The position numbers and the translations under genes were made by a program. This document shows, piece after piece, positions 51,064-62,997 of a DNA stretch of 64,000 nucleotides (position 1 is its first letter; the number at the start of each line of letters is the position of its first letter). Under the pieces are notes generated by a model. It was not told the origin of the DNA. It saw only the letters and a list, made by a program, of their open reading frames with translations, and did not search any database. This stretch comes from Allolobophora icterica (lineage: Eukaryota; Annelida; Clitellata; Crassiclitellata; Lumbricidae), in assembly GCA_963556255.1 (NCBI GenBank), contig OY744614.1, positions 40,440,811 through 40,504,810 on the forward strand. The letters are read 5' to 3'.

Positions 51064-51590
51064 ATGATTGTTGTGTCACTTGCTGTTGCTTCTGCAACTG
51101 TTTCTGCTGCTTCTGCTGCTGTTGCTTCTGCTGTTGCTTCCTCTGTTGCTTCTGCTTGTTCTGCTGTTGCTTTTGCTGCTGTTGCTTTTGCTTCTACTGC
51201 TGTTGCTTTTGTTCTACTGCTACTGCTGCTGTTGCTTTTGTTCTGCTGTTGCTTCTGCTGTTGCTTTTGTTCTGCTGTTGCTTCTGCTGCTGTTGCTTTT
51301 GTTCTGCTGTTGCTTCTGCTGTTGCTCTTGTTCTGCTGTTGCTTCTGCTGTTGCTTTTGTTCTGCTGTTGCTTCTGCTGCTGTTGCTCTTGTTCTGCTGT
51401 TGCTTCTGCTGCTGTTGCTTTTGTTCTGCTGTTGCTTCCGCTGCTGTTGCTTTTGCTGCTGCTGCTGTTGCTTTTGTTCTGCTGTTGCTTCTGCTGCTGT
51501 TGCTTTTGTTCTGCTGTTGCTTCTGCTGCTGCTGCTTTTGTTCTGCTGTTGCTACTGCTGCTGTTGCTTATGCCACTGCTGCTAACACCG
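51064..51590. repeat. TTGCTTCTGCTG minisatellite
   Basis: Imperfect units of TGTTGCTTCTGCTGTTGCTT and TTGTTCTGC. Three plus frames and one minus frame stay open. No plausible protein. Confidence 0.92.
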
Positions 51591-51599
51591 CATCTACTT

Positions 51600-52200
51600 A
51601 ACGTCTCTGCGCATAAACTGCCATATAACACCGGAAGAGACCGCCGAAAACGACCAGGCCACCCGTTGACCAGCGATAATTCTGCTCTCCATCCCCATCC
51701 CAACCACCTCCACTGCCACCAACCGAGCAGACGCCGCCATCGGCGCTGGTTAAAACAAGCAGCCCTTCAAGCTGGCGTGAGAGGGGGCCATAATATTGAA
51801 GTGTTGACGGCCTCAATATTCTTAACTTCTCGATCCAGTACGCTAGACTACCGGACACCTCTGATGCTTATTAATAATCTGGAAAATTCTGGCTCGGTCA
51901 AGGTATACACAATCATGAAGGTATGTATGTATGTATGTATGTATGTATATTCGTTTATTGAGTAAACTGGTTGTCATACCGCAACCAGGAAGCGTCTATC
52001 TTTCGGAAGGAGCCAAGAAATGACTGAGGTTAGAAGTGTCCCAGTGGATTAGCTTTGCCCTATAGATCCTCCTTACTTCCCAAGTCTCTTCTTATTTCCC
52101 CACTCACTCTTTATTTCCTAAATCCCTCCTCATCTCCTAAGTCCTGGATAAAAACCGGATGAGACGATTCGTAAACTTGCCTCTGAATGTCTTTTCCTCT
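51600..52200. other. Intergenic, nothing firm
   Basis: A short GTAT run (51921-51948) followed by GTTTATTGAGTAAACTGG resembles a LINE tail on the minus strand. No gene. Confidence 0.45.
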
Positions 52201-52212
52201 TCTTCATTACAT
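52201..52212. repeat. LINE target-site duplication, left copy
   Basis: TCTTCATTACAT, repeated exactly at 59092-59103. Confidence 0.75.
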
Positions 52213-52248
52213 CTCTTCTTTCTTCTCTTCCATCAGTGATCTGACGAT
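52213..52248 (-). mobile_element. 3' end of the LINE split by the LTR insertion
   Basis: Read on the - strand it continues the LINE frame from the other side of the LTR element, reaches TGA and ends in a GAA-rich tail abutting TCTTCATTACAT. Confidence 0.78.
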
Positions 52249-53408
52249 TGTAACGATACCCAAGATTTCACCTAGAAATGCTAAGGCATTAGGAGTTGAT
52301 CATACTCCACATTACTTGAATACTAATTTGATTCCTTTGCATCCTAATGAGGTTATGGTTATTTTAAGATATGAATGAGAAGACCATCGATGAATATTAA
52401 TAAGTTGTATTAAATATGAACAAATAATTGTATAAACAACTTCAGTGTTATGACAGTTTATATATATATAAATCTATCCTATTCCTTACTTAGACCAGCT
52501 TGAGATTAACTAATCTATATATTATATCTATATTAACCTCCCTCCTTTCTTTGCTTGTGGCATTGGAATCGTTCTTTCGTATTTTTCCCCAATCGTCAAT
52601 GTTTCAACACCGCTGACGTGGATTGATGCTGTGATCTCGGCGGATGACTACTGTGGATTCTTTTCTACGTAGAAGTTCTATTTCTCGTAGATTCTTCACC
52701 AATTCATTTGCTCAAATAACTCGCATGTCCAGCATAAAACGAGCTGCGACATAATTGTTTCGAAGTCTGTCAAATCGAAATATTCCGTTTGTACGACAGT
52801 ACACTACAACTCACGACGACCGCTTACTGTCAATTCGCTTCGATACGAACTTAAGACTGAGCATTTGCGTTCTCGAATAACTTCTCTTCTCGAACTCAAT
52901 TCGATAGAATTACTGTAAGAATGTCTTACAAATTCAACAACGTTTCTTCACTTGGATCGCCACAACAAAATTGTACAATCAAAATGTGGTGTATTAACGT
53001 ATTACCACAATTATACGAGTTAAATGACAACGCTTCACAAGACGTACACCATTGCGCCCAGCGTTCGACATCATAACTCAGGTCCCTCCTCAGTGAAGAC
53101 ACTCATTGCGCATGTGCAGCAGCAGATCGATAATTCATGGTAGTTGAAGATTGAACGGATCAATAGACTGTCGCCAAAATCGTCTCTTTAGGCTTGCTCT
53201 TGTAATACAAGTCCCCGGACCTACTTGACTATTTATATTAAATATATACAACTGGTCATAGTCGCTGGTCACTTAATAAAATTGCATTATCTAACTATAC
53301 TAATCAAATTAGCTTATGCAATCACAAACCCACTGTTCATTACAACATGTGACTTAACTAATATACATGAATCTAAGTGTGATGTGTGGGACAGAGGCAT
53401 CCGTTACA
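52249..53408 (-). repeat. 3' LTR of the retrotransposon
   Basis: 1160 bp, 3' LTR relative to the element. Target duplicate ACGAT precedes it at 52244-52248. The internal sequence abutting it is only weakly purine-rich (GTGGGGGTG, - strand, 53413-53421), a poor candidate polypurine tract. Confidence 0.95.
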
Positions 53409-54562
<1,154 letters not shown>

Positions 54563-56899
54563 TTACCATCTGCTTCCTATGTGGTATCTAGGCACTTCTT
54601 TATCTCTATCAGACTTACCAAACCTCTTCTTATTCCATACTTCATCATCTTGAAATCCCTCTTTCTTCTTCGTTGCATACCCTATCACATCGACACACTC
54701 ATCTCTACGATCATTCTTTCTCCAGAACTCATCTGAAGATTTTACTGTCTCCTTACGCGCCCTTCTTATCCAATTTGCACGGGCCCCAGCATCTCGCCTT
54801 GCCCTCCAACTATCACTTGATTGCGATCCTCGCCAACCACAACTTTTACTTACATACTTCGTTCTAGCATTAGTTTCATTCTTCACCTGATTTGCCGTCG
54901 TTCTTGACAACTTTTCTCCACTTTCCACTCTATAATCCATTGATCCACTATATACTAATGGGTTTTCAGCATGCTTAACTGTTTGAGTAACATGCTGCCG
55001 AATTTCGTTCCCAGCAATATTTCTTTCTTTAGGCGATTCTTTACGTTTCGAATCAACCTTACTTCTTAAGTTAACACTCTGCTGTTTATCTATGACGCCA
55101 TCTTTGTCTGACACCATTTTCATACTATTGTTAGGCTGATAATTCTTCTCATGAGTCAATTCATATGTCACCTCCTTAATGACATCATCAGCGCGTGTTC
55201 CTATGCTGGCATCGCACATCTCATGTCTGCTTACGCCTAATGCTTTTCTGTATAACTGTGGTCCAACTATTAAATCTGTTGATAAATTTTCAATCACGAT
55301 TGCTTCAGCCTTTCCTGTGTATTCTTTTCCGGCTAACTCAATAATTGCCGTCGGATATCTTCCTTTCATCCCGTTCATAAATACACAAACTCTGTGTCTA
55401 CCTGTATATTGATCGGATCTCACCCACTCCTTTCTAACAGCTGTGTATGAAGACCCTGTATCATAAAAGCTCCGCACTTCATTGTTGTTTACGGTCATAA
55501 GACTGACAAATTCATTCTTGTCTCCAATGTCACAATTATTTCCATGATCATCCTGTACATCATAGTACGATATAAGCACCTCATCTTCTCCTTTTGTATC
55601 TTCTTCGACACAATTCATCATTGCTATTGTGTGGGTTTTATCTCTTTGATCCCTGTTATTGCAAGAAAAGGATTGGTGATCTTTGGAACCACATTTCCAA
55701 CAGCCACCCCTCTGTCTCTCTGTTAAATCACCATGTTTCCGACTTCCTTGAAAATTCCAATTACTCTTGAATTGACCTCTAGTATTAAAGTCTCTGTTTC
55801 CTCTACCCCTTTCTTGGGTTTCTCTTGGTCCTTCTGTGTCTTCAGTTTCTACCTCTCCTCGGTAATTCTTGTGACTCACATCCTTATTCTTATTCGTGGT
55901 CACCCTACGCTCATCTGATTCTTGCGCCTCATAATAGTTCTGAGCTTGTACTATCATTTCACTGAGGTCTATTTTACCCTTTTCTTTTAGGAACCTCCTA
56001 AGGTCATTGTCACATCTGACAAAGAACTGGTCTCGCAAAATCAACGTCTCCAGTCCCTCATAGCTTTGCTTAAAACCTGACATCTGTAACCACAATTTTA
56101 AATACCTTTTCAATCTTTCCACGTACTCTGCAACACTTTCATCTTTCTCCTTCTGGCATTGTTTAAATTTCTGTCTGTAGCCTCCTTCTGTCAGTTTAAA
56201 ACGCCTTAAAAGCTGTTGTTTTAGTTTCTCATAGTCTTGAGCTTCTTCGCTGTCCATCCTTTCATACACCTCAAGTGCCTTACCATCAAGAGAACGAACA
56301 AGAGTAAGAGCCCATAGATCTGCTGGTACATTGTATGCTTGACATGTACGTTCGAATCTTACTAGGTACGCGTCAAGACAATCTCTTTCCTCTTTAAACA
56401 CTGGCATCTTAACGTATTTGGCGTTATTATTCTGACCTGTATTATTGCTATTTCTAACTCCACCGTTCTCATGTCTATTCTCTTGTTGAGTGGCTTCAAG
56501 TGTCATTCTTAATTCTAATTCTCTCATTTTAATCTCTTTTTGGCTTTGCATCTCAAGCCGCCTAAGCTCCAATTCATTCTCTCGTTGTTTGTCTTCTCGT
56601 TCCTCAGCTCGCCGTTTCTCAGCCAATTCCATCTCTGCTAGATGGCGCTTTTCATCTTGTTCCTCAGCTCGCCGTTTCTCAGCCAATTCCATCTCTGCTA
56701 GATGGCGCTTTTCATCTTGTTCCTCAGCTCGCCGTTTCTCAGCCAATTCCATCTCTGCTAGATGGCGCTTTTCTTCCCTTTCAATCAATCTCTCCTCCTT
56801 CGCTTCCGCCTGTCTATCTTTTACAAAAGATTTCAATTCTTCTCCCTCATAGCCCAAATCATGAGCCACTTGTATCCATTGTTGATATAGAGTGGTCAT
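54563..56899 (-). CDS. Retrotransposon Gag-aspartic protease polyprotein, 778 aa
   Basis: The single ORF of the LTR element. Residues ~35-135 form a charged coiled coil that includes three consecutive 20-residue repeats (41-100). Residues ~165-325 form a retrotransposon Gag fold (VKMPVFKEERDCLDAYLVRF...). A CCHC zinc knuckle lies at Cys400, Cys403, His408 and Cys413, for RNA binding. A retropepsin-like protease follows, with active-site DTGSS (Asp480) and DLIVG (542-546) as the second hydrophobic-hydrophobic-Gly motif. The C-terminal ~230 residues are charged and match nothing I recognise. The start ATG at 56899 is 372 nt inside the 5' LTR border. The ORF is intact, consistent with the near-identical LTRs. 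No pol is fused or downstream. Domestication is unlikely because LTRs and target duplication are intact. Confidence 0.9.
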   Translation of the reverse strand: MTTLYQQWIQVAHDLGYEGEELKSFVKDRQAEAKEERLIEREEKRHLAEMELAEKRRAEEQDEKRHLAEMELAEKRRAEEQDEKRHLAEMELAEKRRAEEREDKQRENELELRRLEMQSQKEIKMRELELRMTLEATQQENRHENGGVRNSNNTGQNNNAKYVKMPVFKEERDCLDAYLVRFERTCQAYNVPADLWALTLVRSLDGKALEVYERMDSEEAQDYEKLKQQLLRRFKLTEGGYRQKFKQCQKEKDESVAEYVERLKRYLKLWLQMSGFKQSYEGLETLILRDQFFVRCDNDLRRFLKEKGKIDLSEMIVQAQNYYEAQESDERRVTTNKNKDVSHKNYRGEVETEDTEGPRETQERGRGNRDFNTRGQFKSNWNFQGSRKHGDLTERQRGGCWKCGSKDHQSFSCNNRDQRDKTHTIAMMNCVEEDTKGEDEVLISYYDVQDDHGNNCDIGDKNEFVSLMTVNNNEVRSFYDTGSSYTAVRKEWVRSDQYTGRHRVCVFMNGMKGRYPTAIIELAGKEYTGKAEAIVIENLSTDLIVGPQLYRKALGVSRHEMCDASIGTRADDVIKEVTYELTHEKNYQPNNSMKMVSDKDGVIDKQQSVNLRSKVDSKRKESPKERNIAGNEIRQHVTQTVKHAENPLVYSGSMDYRVESGEKLSRTTANQVKNETNARTKYVSKSCGWRGSQSSDSWRARRDAGARANWIRRARKETVKSSDEFWRKNDRRDECVDVIGYATKKKEGFQDDEVWNKKRFGKSDRDKEVPRYHIGSRW

Positions 56900-57250
56900 T
56901 GTTTCGTATTTATAACACTGTATATTGCGCTACACAAACTCTCAGTAGACGCCAAAACAAATCTTAAGGTCAACTTATTACCTTGACCCGCCCTCACTTA
57001 CAACTAATGGCAATCTGTCACACGTCAGTCAATTGACCTTACTCTTCCTCACCCAATGAGGTTTCAGTAATTTAAATATCGTTTACGTCACGAATTTGTA
57101 ATTCAAACGCCGGACGACTTCTATGCTATCTACTTCTAACACGTGTAAGTACAATAATCTATTGCTAGACAGACAATTTTGCTCGTATATCTAGGAGATT
57201 TTATCCCGGTTTGCTTTAATCGTTAACTTAGATTATCACTAATCATATCC

Positions 57251-57270
57251 CGGAAGCGAGCCTCCAGTTA
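57251..57270 (-). promoter_or_regulatory. Candidate tRNA primer-binding site
   Basis: Four bases inside the 5' LTR the minus strand reads TGGAGGCTCGCTTCCGGGA. It resembles the proline-tRNA type (TGGGGGCTCG then TCCGGGAT) but has a substitution and an internal insertion, so the primer is not assigned. Confidence 0.5.
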
Positions 57271-58430
57271 TGTAACGATACCCAAGATTTCACCTAGAAA
57301 TGCTAAGGCATTAGGAGTTGATCATACTCCACATTACTTGAATACTAATTTGATTCCTTTGCATCCTAATGAGGTTATGGTTATTTTAAGATATGAATGA
57401 GAAGACCATCGATGAATATTAATAAGTTGTATTAAATATGAACAAATAATTGTATAAACAACTTCAGTGTTATGACAGTTTATATATATATAAATCTATC
57501 CTATTCCTTACTTAGACCAGCTTGAGATTAACTAATCTATATATTATATCTATATTAACCTCCCTCCTTTCTTTGCTTGTGGCATTGGAATCGTTCTTTC
57601 GTATTTTTCCCCAATCGTCAATGTTTCAACACCGCTGACGTGGATTGATGCTGTGATCTCGGCGGATGACTACTGTGGATTCTTTTCTACGTAGAAGTTC
57701 TATTTCTCGTAGATTCTTCACCAATTCATTTGCTCAAATAACTCGCATGTCCAGCATAAAACGAGCTGCGACATAATTGTTTCGAAGTCTGTCAAATCGA
57801 AATATTCCGTTTGTACGACAGTACACTACAACTCACGACGACCGCTTACTGTCACTTCGCTTCGATACGAACTTAAGACTGAGCATTTGCGTTCTCGAAT
57901 AACTTCTCTTCTCGAACTCAATTCGATAGAATTACTGTAAGAATGTCTTACAAATTCAACAACGTTTCTTCACTTGGATCGCCACAACAAAATTGTACAA
58001 TCAAAATGTGGTGTATTAACGTATTACCACAATTATACGAGTTAAATGACAACGCTTCACAAGACGTACACCATTGCGCCCAGCGTTCGACATCATAACT
58101 CAGGTCCCTCCTCAGTGAAGACACTCATTGCGCATGTGCAGCAGCAGATCGATAATTCATGGTAGTTGAAGATTGAACGGATCAATAGACTGTCGCCAAA
58201 ATCGTCTCTTTAGGCTTGCTCTTGTAATACAAGTCCCCGGACCTACTTGACTATTTATATTAAATATATACAACTGGTCATAGTCGCTGGTCACTTAATA
58301 AAATTGCATTATCTAACTATACTAATCAAATTAGCTTATGCAATCACAAACCCACTGTTCATTACAACATGTGACTTAACTAATATACATGAATCTAAGT
58401 GTGATGTGTGGGACAGAGGCATCCGTTACA
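57271..58430 (-). repeat. 5' LTR of the retrotransposon
   Basis: 1160 bp, 5' LTR relative to the element. It is TGTAACG...CGTTACA bounded, and one base differs from its partner (57855). It is followed on the plus strand by target duplicate ACGAT (58431-58435). Confidence 0.95.
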
Positions 58431-58435
58431 ACGAT

Positions 58436-59091
58436 GAGGCCTTTACGAAACTTCTCCAAAGTTCTCTATTCTTGATTGTCTCGCCGATTCCGGCTAAGTC
58501 GGTGCCTTTCTCCCCTAAGTCCTCCTTGATGTTGTCCATCCAGGTCTTCCTCTGCCCTCCCCTACTTCTCTTCCCCTCCACATGTCCGTGTAATGCAGCA
58601 TTTGGTAACCTCTTTTCTCCCATCCTGCTTACGTGGCCAAACCACCTGAGTCTCCTCTTCCCAATCTTTTCCACTATTGTTTCTTCTACTCCCAGCTCTT
58701 CTCTTGTTCTCTCATTTCTGATCTTCTCTCTTCTGCTTCTGCCTATGATTCTTCTTAGCCAGCCCATCTCCGCAACCAGCAGTCTTCGCTCGTCTTCCTT
58801 CCTGAAGCACCAGCATTCCGACCCGTATAGTAGCACCGGCTCTACCAAAGCATGATATAGCTTCATTTTGACTCTGGTGGTGATATTTTTTGCCTTCCAC
58901 ATTTTTCCTAATCCTCCAAATGCCGCACACGCCAGGCCAATTCTTCGTTTGATGTCCGCCTCACATCTGCCATCTTCCGTTATCAGTCCTCCGAGATAGA
59001 CGAATCCTGTAACCTGCTCCAGTTCCCTGTTCTCTATTCTTATCTGTAGCTTCTCCTGTTGTTTTCCGATCACCATTGTCTTTGTCATTTG
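58436..59091 (-). pseudogene. 5'-truncated LINE, reverse transcriptase C-terminal region
   Basis: An open frame of about 217 codons with features of LINE ORF2 C-termini: VYLGGLITEDGRCEADIKRR, then LVEPVLLYGSECW, then LRWFGHVSRM and EGKRSRGGQRKTWMD. The 5' part with the polymerase catalytic site is missing. The LTR element cut it near its end: the remaining codons and stop (SDH then TGA) are at 52236-52248, beyond the LTR element. A 12-bp repeat TCTTCATTACAT flanks the whole LINE (52201-52212 and 59092-59103), as expected for a target-primed insertion. Confidence 0.85.
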
Positions 59092-59103
59092 TCTTCATTA
59101 CAT
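59092..59103. repeat. LINE target-site duplication, right copy
   Basis: TCTTCATTACAT, identical to 52201-52212. Confidence 0.75.
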
Positions 59104-59224
59104 ACGTTGACTTCATTCTCGTTGTGCAATGTCGCCACTTCAGATCGGAAAGAACGACAGGAGGTAGGCAGCCTAACGACTTGGGAAAGCGTGCCCTGAA
59201 TTATAATGTGGGCGCTAGTGAGTA

Positions 59225-59320
59225 ATCGTGATCCTAAACTCCAAATTGGTAAATCTAACAGATGGTTACGAGCGTATTCACGAGCGCTGCGTCAAGTCAA
59301 AGAGGTTGTCCTGCGAGGGG
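59225..59320 (-). repeat. Interspersed repeat family D, diverged
   Basis: GATCCTAAACTCCAAATTGG, then GTATTCACGAGCGCTGCGTC, AAGTCAAAGAGGTTGTCC. Confidence 0.65.
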
Positions 59321-61016
59321 TAACTACCGCCTGTGAGGCTCTGCCCCCTACGAGGCGAACCTCATATGTTTCTATAAATTAGATTTTAATTGCGAATTGT
59401 GTTCATTGCCTTGTAACACGACTCTAGTCACAATTCGACCTACATTGTGTACCGAAACATCAACCGACAAATCAGGTGCGCAAGCAATTAAAAAAACAGT
59501 TAACGTGAATCAATTGCCACGACCCGTTAATTGCGATAACCTAGATACCAGATCCTTGTGAAGGTGCACGTGTCGGGAAATGCCGCGCGATTTGTTCGGC
59601 TGTAGACCACGAAGGTGACTGACCGATCTAATTCTAGAACTTATATCGCGCTACTCCATTTTATTACTAGACAGCTTCAACTGGTGGCTCTTCTCAGTTA
59701 CTGTTCATTGCTTTACCATCTGATGTAATGTAATATTCTCGTTGAAATTTTGACATTATACATAGACTAGCGTAGAGAGTGATTTGTAACCGTTCTGCTC
59801 TTTGAGTGGCGTTATATAAATGCCAATTACCATTACAATTACAATAGGCATGGCAACCGTAGTGTATGCTTGTGCCTGGACATCTGTAAAGGTGCCTGTT
59901 GGAAGCTCCAGAGGGCGCCACCGTCGGCGACATTGATCTTGGATGTAGGCGCCTTATTCTGGCAGTAACTTCGCTTTAACTTTGTGAGAAGATTGAGCGC
60001 TGCAGCAGTTCCTTTGGGAGGTTCACAAAATGCGGTTGATAAATAATTAGATGCATGCATATAATGAATAGTTGAGTGATCCAGTTCCAAGCCAACCCAC
60101 GTATAACGAGTACACTGACCGTACACTGTTAGTGGAAAGACAAGAGGCTTCTACACTTAACTCCGCCATTGCTCGTACTCTGGCAGTTCCAGTCCCAAGC
60201 CTGGATAAAGGAGGAGGGCGACAGTGTCGTTTAACTGAAACTAATACTGCTACTATAAACGTGCTTTGGGCAGTGACAAGTGAACGGTAACTGGTGGGGT
60301 TTTTACTAGGAAATCCCGATTGTTAATATTCATGCCAAGCATATCGATGACTAGCAGGGCTGTAGTGGTAAAATTAGAGGTGAGTACACGCTACCGGTTA
60401 GTTTTCCGAAACATATTAGAGGCGAGTACAAATATTTTGTGAGGCGAGTAGGCCCTATACGGTCTACAGAGATGAGTACAAGCTGTATACCCGAGTATAC
60501 CCTCGCCTACCTACAACCCTGATAACCAGTCTTTACAAAATTCAATGCTTATAAGTATGGACATAATTGCTGTTTTCTATGCAACTACTGGTTATGCTAG
60601 GGCACAAAATCATACTGATAACGGTGAGAACTGGTAACTTCAATTACCTTTCTCACTAAACAAATTCTGATTCTTGTGTTAAATTTTACTTAGTTATGTC
60701 TTAGTTAAGAATAGGATAGGATATACGTTTAAAGTCTCTTTGTAGTCCTATTAACTCGCTGTGTAGCCAGCGATCCATGGGGTGCCACAGTTTAGCGGGC
60801 TTTTGCCCTTAGTGGCACCCTATTAGAATTGCACATACTGATTATATTCCTTCCTGCTTACCGTATACACTCAATGTAGGCTATTGTTTAAATTATGTTT
60901 TGTTCACAGGACGGTCTTTTCTTTTGTCGATGCAGCAATGATTGAATAGAGTGTATGTTTTTTCTAATAAACTACTTTGAAGAAGTGTTTCTCTCTAAAT
61001 CCTCTTTCCATTTCAG
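59321..61016. other. Upstream region of the GPCR gene
   Basis: A retroposon 3' end (GAGTGGCGTTATATAAATGCC, 59803-59823, then ATTACA tail) and a family G fragment (60100). CATTTCAG at 61009 may be the acceptor of a 5' UTR intron. No promoter was identified. Confidence 0.5.
60100..60150 (+). repeat. Interspersed repeat family G, fragment
   Basis: ACGAGTACACTGACCGTACACTG followed by GGAAAGACAAGAGG matches the start of the family. Confidence 0.55.
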
Positions 61017-61046
61017 AAACCAGATCAGCAGCGATTGACTCCCGCG

Positions 61047-61721
61047 ATGCATCTCCACCTGGACCGTTCCGTGTATTCCTCCTCCTCCCCCTCCTCCTCC
61101 AACTCATCCTCCCCTTCGTCGTCATCCTCTTCCACTCCCTTCTCCTCCGCAGCAGTCTCGACGGACGAGACCACCACCGCCGCCATCAACGAGACGACCT
61201 CCCGCCCGCTGATCGAGCGTAACGAGGACTTCGCCAAGGTTGAGTTCGCCGTTCTCGCCGTCATCCTCATCCTCGCCGTCGCCGGGAACGCCCTCGTCAT
61301 CTTCATCCTCGCGTCGATCGCCCGTCACAAGAAACTCAGTCGGATGAACGTCATGATCGGTCACCTAACGGTCGCCGACCTCTTCGTCGGCTTCTTCCAC
61401 GTCCTACCGCAGCTCGCCTGGAAGGTGACGTTCCACTTCCGCGGCGGACAGTTCTTCTGTAAGTTCGTGACCTACGTGCAGCTGGTAGCGATGTTCGCTG
61501 CGTCCTATGTGCTGGTGACGACGGCTGTTGACCGTTACCTTGCCATCTGTCACCCGCTGAGGATGCACGCGTGGGGTCGACGGCGAATGAGGCTCCTCGT
61601 CGTCGTCGCTTGGGTTGTGTCGTTTGTCTTTGCCATTCCGCAGATGTTCATCTTCAGCTACGTTCGACATCCGAAGGCGGCGCCCTTTGACGAACTCTAC
61701 GACTGCTTGGGCGATTTCGAG
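61047..61721 (+). CDS. GPCR exon: N-terminus to ECL2
   Basis: 675 nt, phase 0 at the end. The donor is GAG|gtatta after CLGDFE. It encodes residues 1-225, covering the Ser/Thr-rich N-terminus, TM1-TM4 and most of ECL2. An acceptor-like CATTTCAG at 61009-61016 suggests the exon begins at 61017 with 30 nt of 5' UTR after an upstream intron. Confidence 0.88.
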
Positions 61722-62937
61722 GTATTACTTTCATTACGCATTAATTAATCAATCAATCAATCAATCAATCAAATCAATGAAATCTTTTTATTGAAGCCGT
61801 TTGAAAACAAAGCAGTAACAGTATCAGCATTTGCAACAAAAGGAGACCCGGAAGGGATAATAATTCCGCTATGTAGGGCCACCTAAGATTCATTACCATG
61901 AAGCATCACTGTATGTTGATCAAGTATCAAGGGAATGGCGCTGAGCAGTTGTGAGTGAAGGATTTGCTCTGCGCAGTAAGCGTCTCAGGGGAGGAGGAGG
62001 AGGATCGAACCCGTATGCTCAGTGTTACAAAGCAAGCGCTTTATAACCAATCGGCTACCGTGTCCCACAACATTACGCCAGAGTGAGACAGACGCATCGT
62101 CATCTAATACAAAGCAATGTCGTGTATTGTGGTGTAGTTCAGTGTAGATATATGCACACACATACAGGCATACATGAAACCAATCTCAGTGAGAATAGTA
62201 ATAGTAAGAGCGGTAGTAATGGTGGTGGTATGGTGGTAGTAGTATATAGTGGTGGTAGTAGTGGTAGTGGTAGTGGTAGTAGTAGTGGTAGTAATAGTGG
62301 TAGTAATGGTGGTGGTAATGGTGGTATAGTAGTATATAGTAGTAGTGGTAGTAATAGTGGTAGTCTATAGTAGTTGTAGTAATAGTGGTAGTTATAGAGT
62401 AGTAATATTAGTAGCAGTAATAGTAGTTATTTAGTAATAATCAACGATAATAGTACTATTGATAGCAATAGCAACAGTCACAGCCGTGGTTGCGGTGGTA
62501 ACGGTTGCAGTAATGACAGTAATTCGTACTAATTATGATGTTGCTTAAATTGATTCAGCCCAAGTGGACTCTCTCGTTGTACGTGACGTGGGTGACCCTG
62601 TCCATCTACCTGATTCCACTGGTCATCCTTGTCCTGCTCTACACGAAGATCTGTCTGACGGTCTGGCGCAGCGCCAGTCTCAAGAAGGACTCGACGAGGG
62701 ACCGTGAGGTTCTCGAGTCTCCTCTGATGCCGTCAGCCGTCGAGCACGGCCACCGGCGCCACTCCCACCACCAGGGCCACTCCCACGAACCACGCGCCCA
62801 CGTCCGGATCGTTTCTCAGGCGAAGCTCAAGACGGTCAAGCTGACCCTTGTGGTCATCGCCAACTACGTCCTCTGCTATGGACCATACTTCGTCTCGCAG
62901 ATGTGGGCCGCGTGGGATGTCCACGCACCATTCGAAG
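61047..62937 (+). CDS. Oxytocin/vasopressin-type GPCR, TM1-TM6, 3' partial
   Basis: A class A GPCR for a vasopressin/oxytocin-like peptide, expected in the plasma membrane and Gq or Gs coupled. Exon 61047-61721 (225 codons) joins in phase 0 to 62559-62937 (126 codons plus 1 nt). The N-terminus is Ser-rich with N-glycosylation sites. TM1 has GNALV, TM2 LTVADL (Asp111), then FFHVLPQLAWKVTF, Cys138, MFAASYVLV and DRYLAICHPL (Arg163). ECL2 Cys220 can pair with Cys138. TM5 starts PKWTLSLYVTWVTL. TM6 is followed by QMWAAWDVHAP, which closely matches QMWSVWDANAP of oxytocin receptors. The intron after TM6 is at the position known for this family, so TM7 lies past the window. I chose ATG 61047; the in-frame TTG at 61035 is not a likely start. 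Oddities: His, Thr and Tyr replace usual pocket or toggle residues, ICL3 is His-rich, and codons are very GC-rich. A divergent neuropeptide receptor is the alternative. Confidence 0.88.
61722..62558 (+). other. GPCR intron with SINE and GGTAGT repeats
   Basis: 837-bp intron. It holds a minus-strand tRNA-derived SINE with an AATC-repeat tail (61742-62067) and a degenerate GGTAGT/GTAGTA array (62195-62420). No exon was seen in it. Confidence 0.8.
61742..62067 (-). mobile_element. tRNA-derived SINE with AATC tail, in GPCR intron
   Basis: The minus-strand head near 62067 has CCGATTGGTTATAAAGCGC and GGGTTCGATCC-like boxes. The body shares CAGTTGTGAGTGAAGGATTTG with the other SINEs. The tail is an AATC repeat at 61745-61775 (plus strand). 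Confidence 0.75.
62559..62937 (+). CDS. GPCR exon: TM5 to ECL3
   Basis: 379 nt, acceptor GATTCAG, donor GAAG|gtaaac, leaving 1 nt. It encodes TM5, a His-rich third intracellular loop (GHRRHSHHQGHSH), SQAKLKTVKLT (like SKAKIRTVKMT of oxytocin receptors), TM6 and ECL3. Confidence 0.88.
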
Positions 62938-62997
62938 GTAAACATGTTCATACACACATACACACGCACGACCTATTTACATATATTTGCATATTAT

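Noticed and set aside
51009..51965. 318-codon open frame rich in Cys and Leu
   Set aside because: A TTGCTTCTGCTG minisatellite with several frames open at once; no recognisable domain.
54563..56899. Domesticated Gag-like host gene
   Set aside because: Near-identical flanking LTRs and a target duplication show a recent mobile copy rather than an exapted gene.
61035..61046. Upstream TTG start for the GPCR
   Set aside because: The in-frame ATG at 61047 follows directly; TTG initiation is unlikely in an animal gene.
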